From: JBDLSY01 sp041170585
GTDB taxonomy: Bacteria; Pseudomonadota; Gammaproteobacteria; Burkholderiales; Burkholderiaceae_C
Direction of reading: 5' to 3'
DNA: 7,557 nucleotides
Assembly (NCBI GenBank): GCA_041170585.1
Contig: JBEDNN010000067.1
Span: 1 to 7,557 of the forward strand
Shown here: positions 6,548 to 7,557 of the stretch, piece after piece
How the letters are laid out: every line of letters begins with the position of its first letter
Numbering within the stretch: the stretch's first letter is position 1
The notes under the pieces: generated by a model
Seen by the model: only the letters and a program-made list of their open reading frames with translations
Database searches by the model: none
Told to the model about the DNA's origin: nothing
Translations under genes and position numbers: made by a program

Positions 6548-6624
6548 TCATCAAATTAGGATACTTTGTTAACAATTTTGTTTGGTTTAACTTTAGTTAT
6601 TTAAACAATATTTTTAAAATAAGC

Positions 6625-6653
6625 TTGACATATATGTTAAAACTTTACGTAAT
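6625..6653 (+). promoter_or_regulatory. Probable sigma-70-type promoter of the secreted-protein gene
   Basis: A perfect -35 hexamer, TTGACA (6625-6630), is followed after 17 bp by CGTAAT (6648-6653), which matches 4 of 6 -10 positions. The predicted start near 6660 would leave a leader of roughly 85 bases before the ATG at 6744. The strong -35 and ideal spacing make this the best plus-strand candidate in the gap. Confidence 0.5.
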
Positions 6654-6743
6654 TATTTAATTATTATTAATAATCTATTAAAATAATACATGGGCTACTA
6701 TTCCATAACAGTAGTAAATTTAACAATTAAATAAAAATTAATC

Positions 6744-7307
6744 ATGAAAAAAAATACTATTCAACTGGCTAAAAAAAGCACAGTATTATTGCTGGGTTTA
6801 TTTATGCAAATTAATTTTGCCCATAGTAATTTACTTCCCACTACTACAGAATTTTCCTCTATCTGTACTGGGGATAATCTTACTGTCGAAGGTAATAATT
6901 TTGTTTTACCTAATTCTGATATTAAGCCTAGCCTAACACCTAATTTTAGCTATATTTTAAATACATGCCAGACCAATTATATTCCTGCGAAAGCTAGAGA
7001 CACTATTAATGTTATAGTTAAGACTACACTCCCTAATACAAAGTTATTTATCAACGCAATACCCTTATCCTCTCCCATTGATGAGGCCTTTGTTCTTACA
7101 ACAAGTCAATATTCTAGACCAGGTGTTTATAAGTTTACGTTCTTTGTTAAAAACTATAGCACCAATAACTCACGCTATAATTTTTATGCAAGAGGCGAAG
7201 CAATTAATAATCAAAGAATTACCACTGAAACATCTCCTATATCTGTAAATATTTCAAATATAACTGAAATCAATGCACAGAAGAAAAATCCTATCATGCC
7301 TTTTTAA
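6744..7307 (+). CDS. Uncharacterised exported protein
   Basis: I do not recognise the family. The 187-residue product begins with a clear Sec signal peptide: lysines at 2, 3, 10 and 11, a hydrophobic core STVLLLGLFMQINF (12-25), and probable cleavage after AHS (26-28). The mature protein of about 159 residues has exactly two cysteines (C41 and C75), which could form a periplasmic disulfide. There is no lipobox, no membrane segment and no outer-membrane-barrel terminal signature. Alternating hydrophobic segments (TINVIVKTTLPNTKLFINAIPL at 87-108, interrupted by polar residues; PGVYKFTFFVKN at 126-137; SPISVNIS at 164-171) suggest a beta-sandwich, but this is inference. Asn and Thr are abundant. 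The ATG follows the A-rich AAAATTAATC without a Shine-Dalgarno. It has its own promoter candidate and terminator, so it is probably transcribed alone. The intact frame and signal peptide argue that it is a real gene. Confidence 0.75.
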   Translation: MKKNTIQLAKKSTVLLLGLFMQINFAHSNLLPTTTEFSSICTGDNLTVEGNNFVLPNSDIKPSLTPNFSYILNTCQTNYIPAKARDTINVIVKTTLPNTKLFINAIPLSSPIDEAFVLTTSQYSRPGVYKFTFFVKNYSTNNSRYNFYARGEAINNQRITTETSPISVNISNITEINAQKKNPIMPF

Positions 7308-7354
7308 CTTCTATTACAGTTTTATTAAAAACATTTAATACTAAATAAATACCC

Positions 7355-7407
7355 TGCTTCTTTTAAAGACGTTTTTAAAAGCTTTAAAAGAAGCACATTA
7401 ATTTTTT
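7355..7407 (+). terminator. Hairpin terminator after the secreted-protein gene
   Basis: TGCTTCTTTTAAAG (7355-7368) pairs perfectly over 14 bp with CTTTAAAAGAAGCA (7382-7395) across a 13-base loop. Six T follow at 7402-7407, after a 6-base gap. The T-run lies only on the plus-strand side, so it would terminate the plus-strand gene ending at 7307. The stem is AT-rich and the T-run is not immediately adjacent, so it may be weaker than a textbook terminator. Confidence 0.65.
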
Positions 7408-7408
7408 A

Positions 7409-7557
7409 GGTAGTGGTACAAATAGAACTTTTGATAATGGCAGATTTTTATGTCAATACTTTATACTGAATGATTATATTTAATAATAAACAGTAATCAA
7501 TTTACTCATTAATAACTAATAATTAATTTATCTTTAAGTTGTATTTGTACCACTACC
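7409..7557. mobile_element. 149-bp element with 22-bp terminal inverted repeats (MITE-like)
   Basis: The left end (7409-7430) begins GGTAGTGGTACAAATA and the right end (7536-7557) is its inverted copy, TATTTGTACCACTACC. The first 16 bases are identical, then comes one mismatch and five more matches, so 21 of 22 pair. The 105-base interior is AT-rich with no open frame of note, which fits a miniature element mobilised in trans by a transposase of a related insertion sequence. The element starts one base after the terminator T-run. The window ends on the last base of the right arm, so a target-site duplication cannot be tested. I do not recognise the repeat as belonging to a named IS family. 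A long-range hairpin or the edge of a larger repeat are alternatives. Confidence 0.55.

Larger units (their letters stand above)
6468..6743. other. Divergent regulatory region between the transglycosylase and the secreted-protein gene
   Basis: These 276 AT-rich bases hold no recognisable gene. They contain a promoter candidate in each direction and a palindrome, listed separately. The distal part, which would be the 5' leader of the plus-strand gene, includes a 5-bp hairpin, CTACT (6695-6699) with AGTAG (6710-6714), about 30 bases before its ATG. I see no further structure. Confidence 0.6.

Noticed and set aside
7431..7535. Small gene inside the inverted-repeat element
   Set aside because: Stops are frequent in every frame and no start with a ribosome site and plausible protein is visible.

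Overview
The window is AT-rich chromosomal DNA, most likely from a low-GC betaproteobacterium, with Burkholderiales/Alcaligenaceae-like relatives the best guess. The HisC protein resembles betaproteobacterial HisC2 along its whole length. Coq7 points to an aerobic ubiquinone maker, and LptC to a Gram-negative with lipopolysaccharide. This assignment rests on remembered family sequences, not on a search.

Layout from left to right. Positions 1-787 (minus) hold the N-terminal half of a type I restriction-modification methyltransferase subunit (hsdM), which runs off the left edge. A 214-bp AT-rich spacer follows. Next, on the plus strand, come an LptC-like inner-membrane protein of lipopolysaccharide export and pepP (Xaa-Pro aminopeptidase), six bases apart and probably cotranscribed. 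A short spacer with A-tracts spaced 10 bp apart separates pepP from the convergent minus-strand group. In transcription order that group is a lytic transglycosylase with a long Asn/Thr-rich tail, coq7 (ubiquinone hydroxylation) and hisC (histidine synthesis). A divergent regulatory region follows, with a plausible promoter in each direction and an 8-bp-arm palindrome just upstream of the transglycosylase promoter. On its far side is an unrecognised exported protein on the plus strand, ended by a hairpin terminator. The last 149 bp are bounded by 22-bp terminal inverted repeats (21 of 22 positions paired) and look like a small non-coding mobile element. The window stops on the last base of the right repeat.

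The genes do not form one pathway. Envelope functions (LptC, transglycosylase, secreted protein) are interspersed with housekeeping metabolism (PepP, Coq7, HisC), and a defence gene lies at the left edge. I see no convincing new multi-gene system. The observations most worth following are the inverted-repeat element at the right end, lptC standing without lptA/lptB beside a restriction gene, the low-complexity tail of the transglycosylase, the phased A-tracts between convergent genes, and the palindrome in the divergent promoter region.
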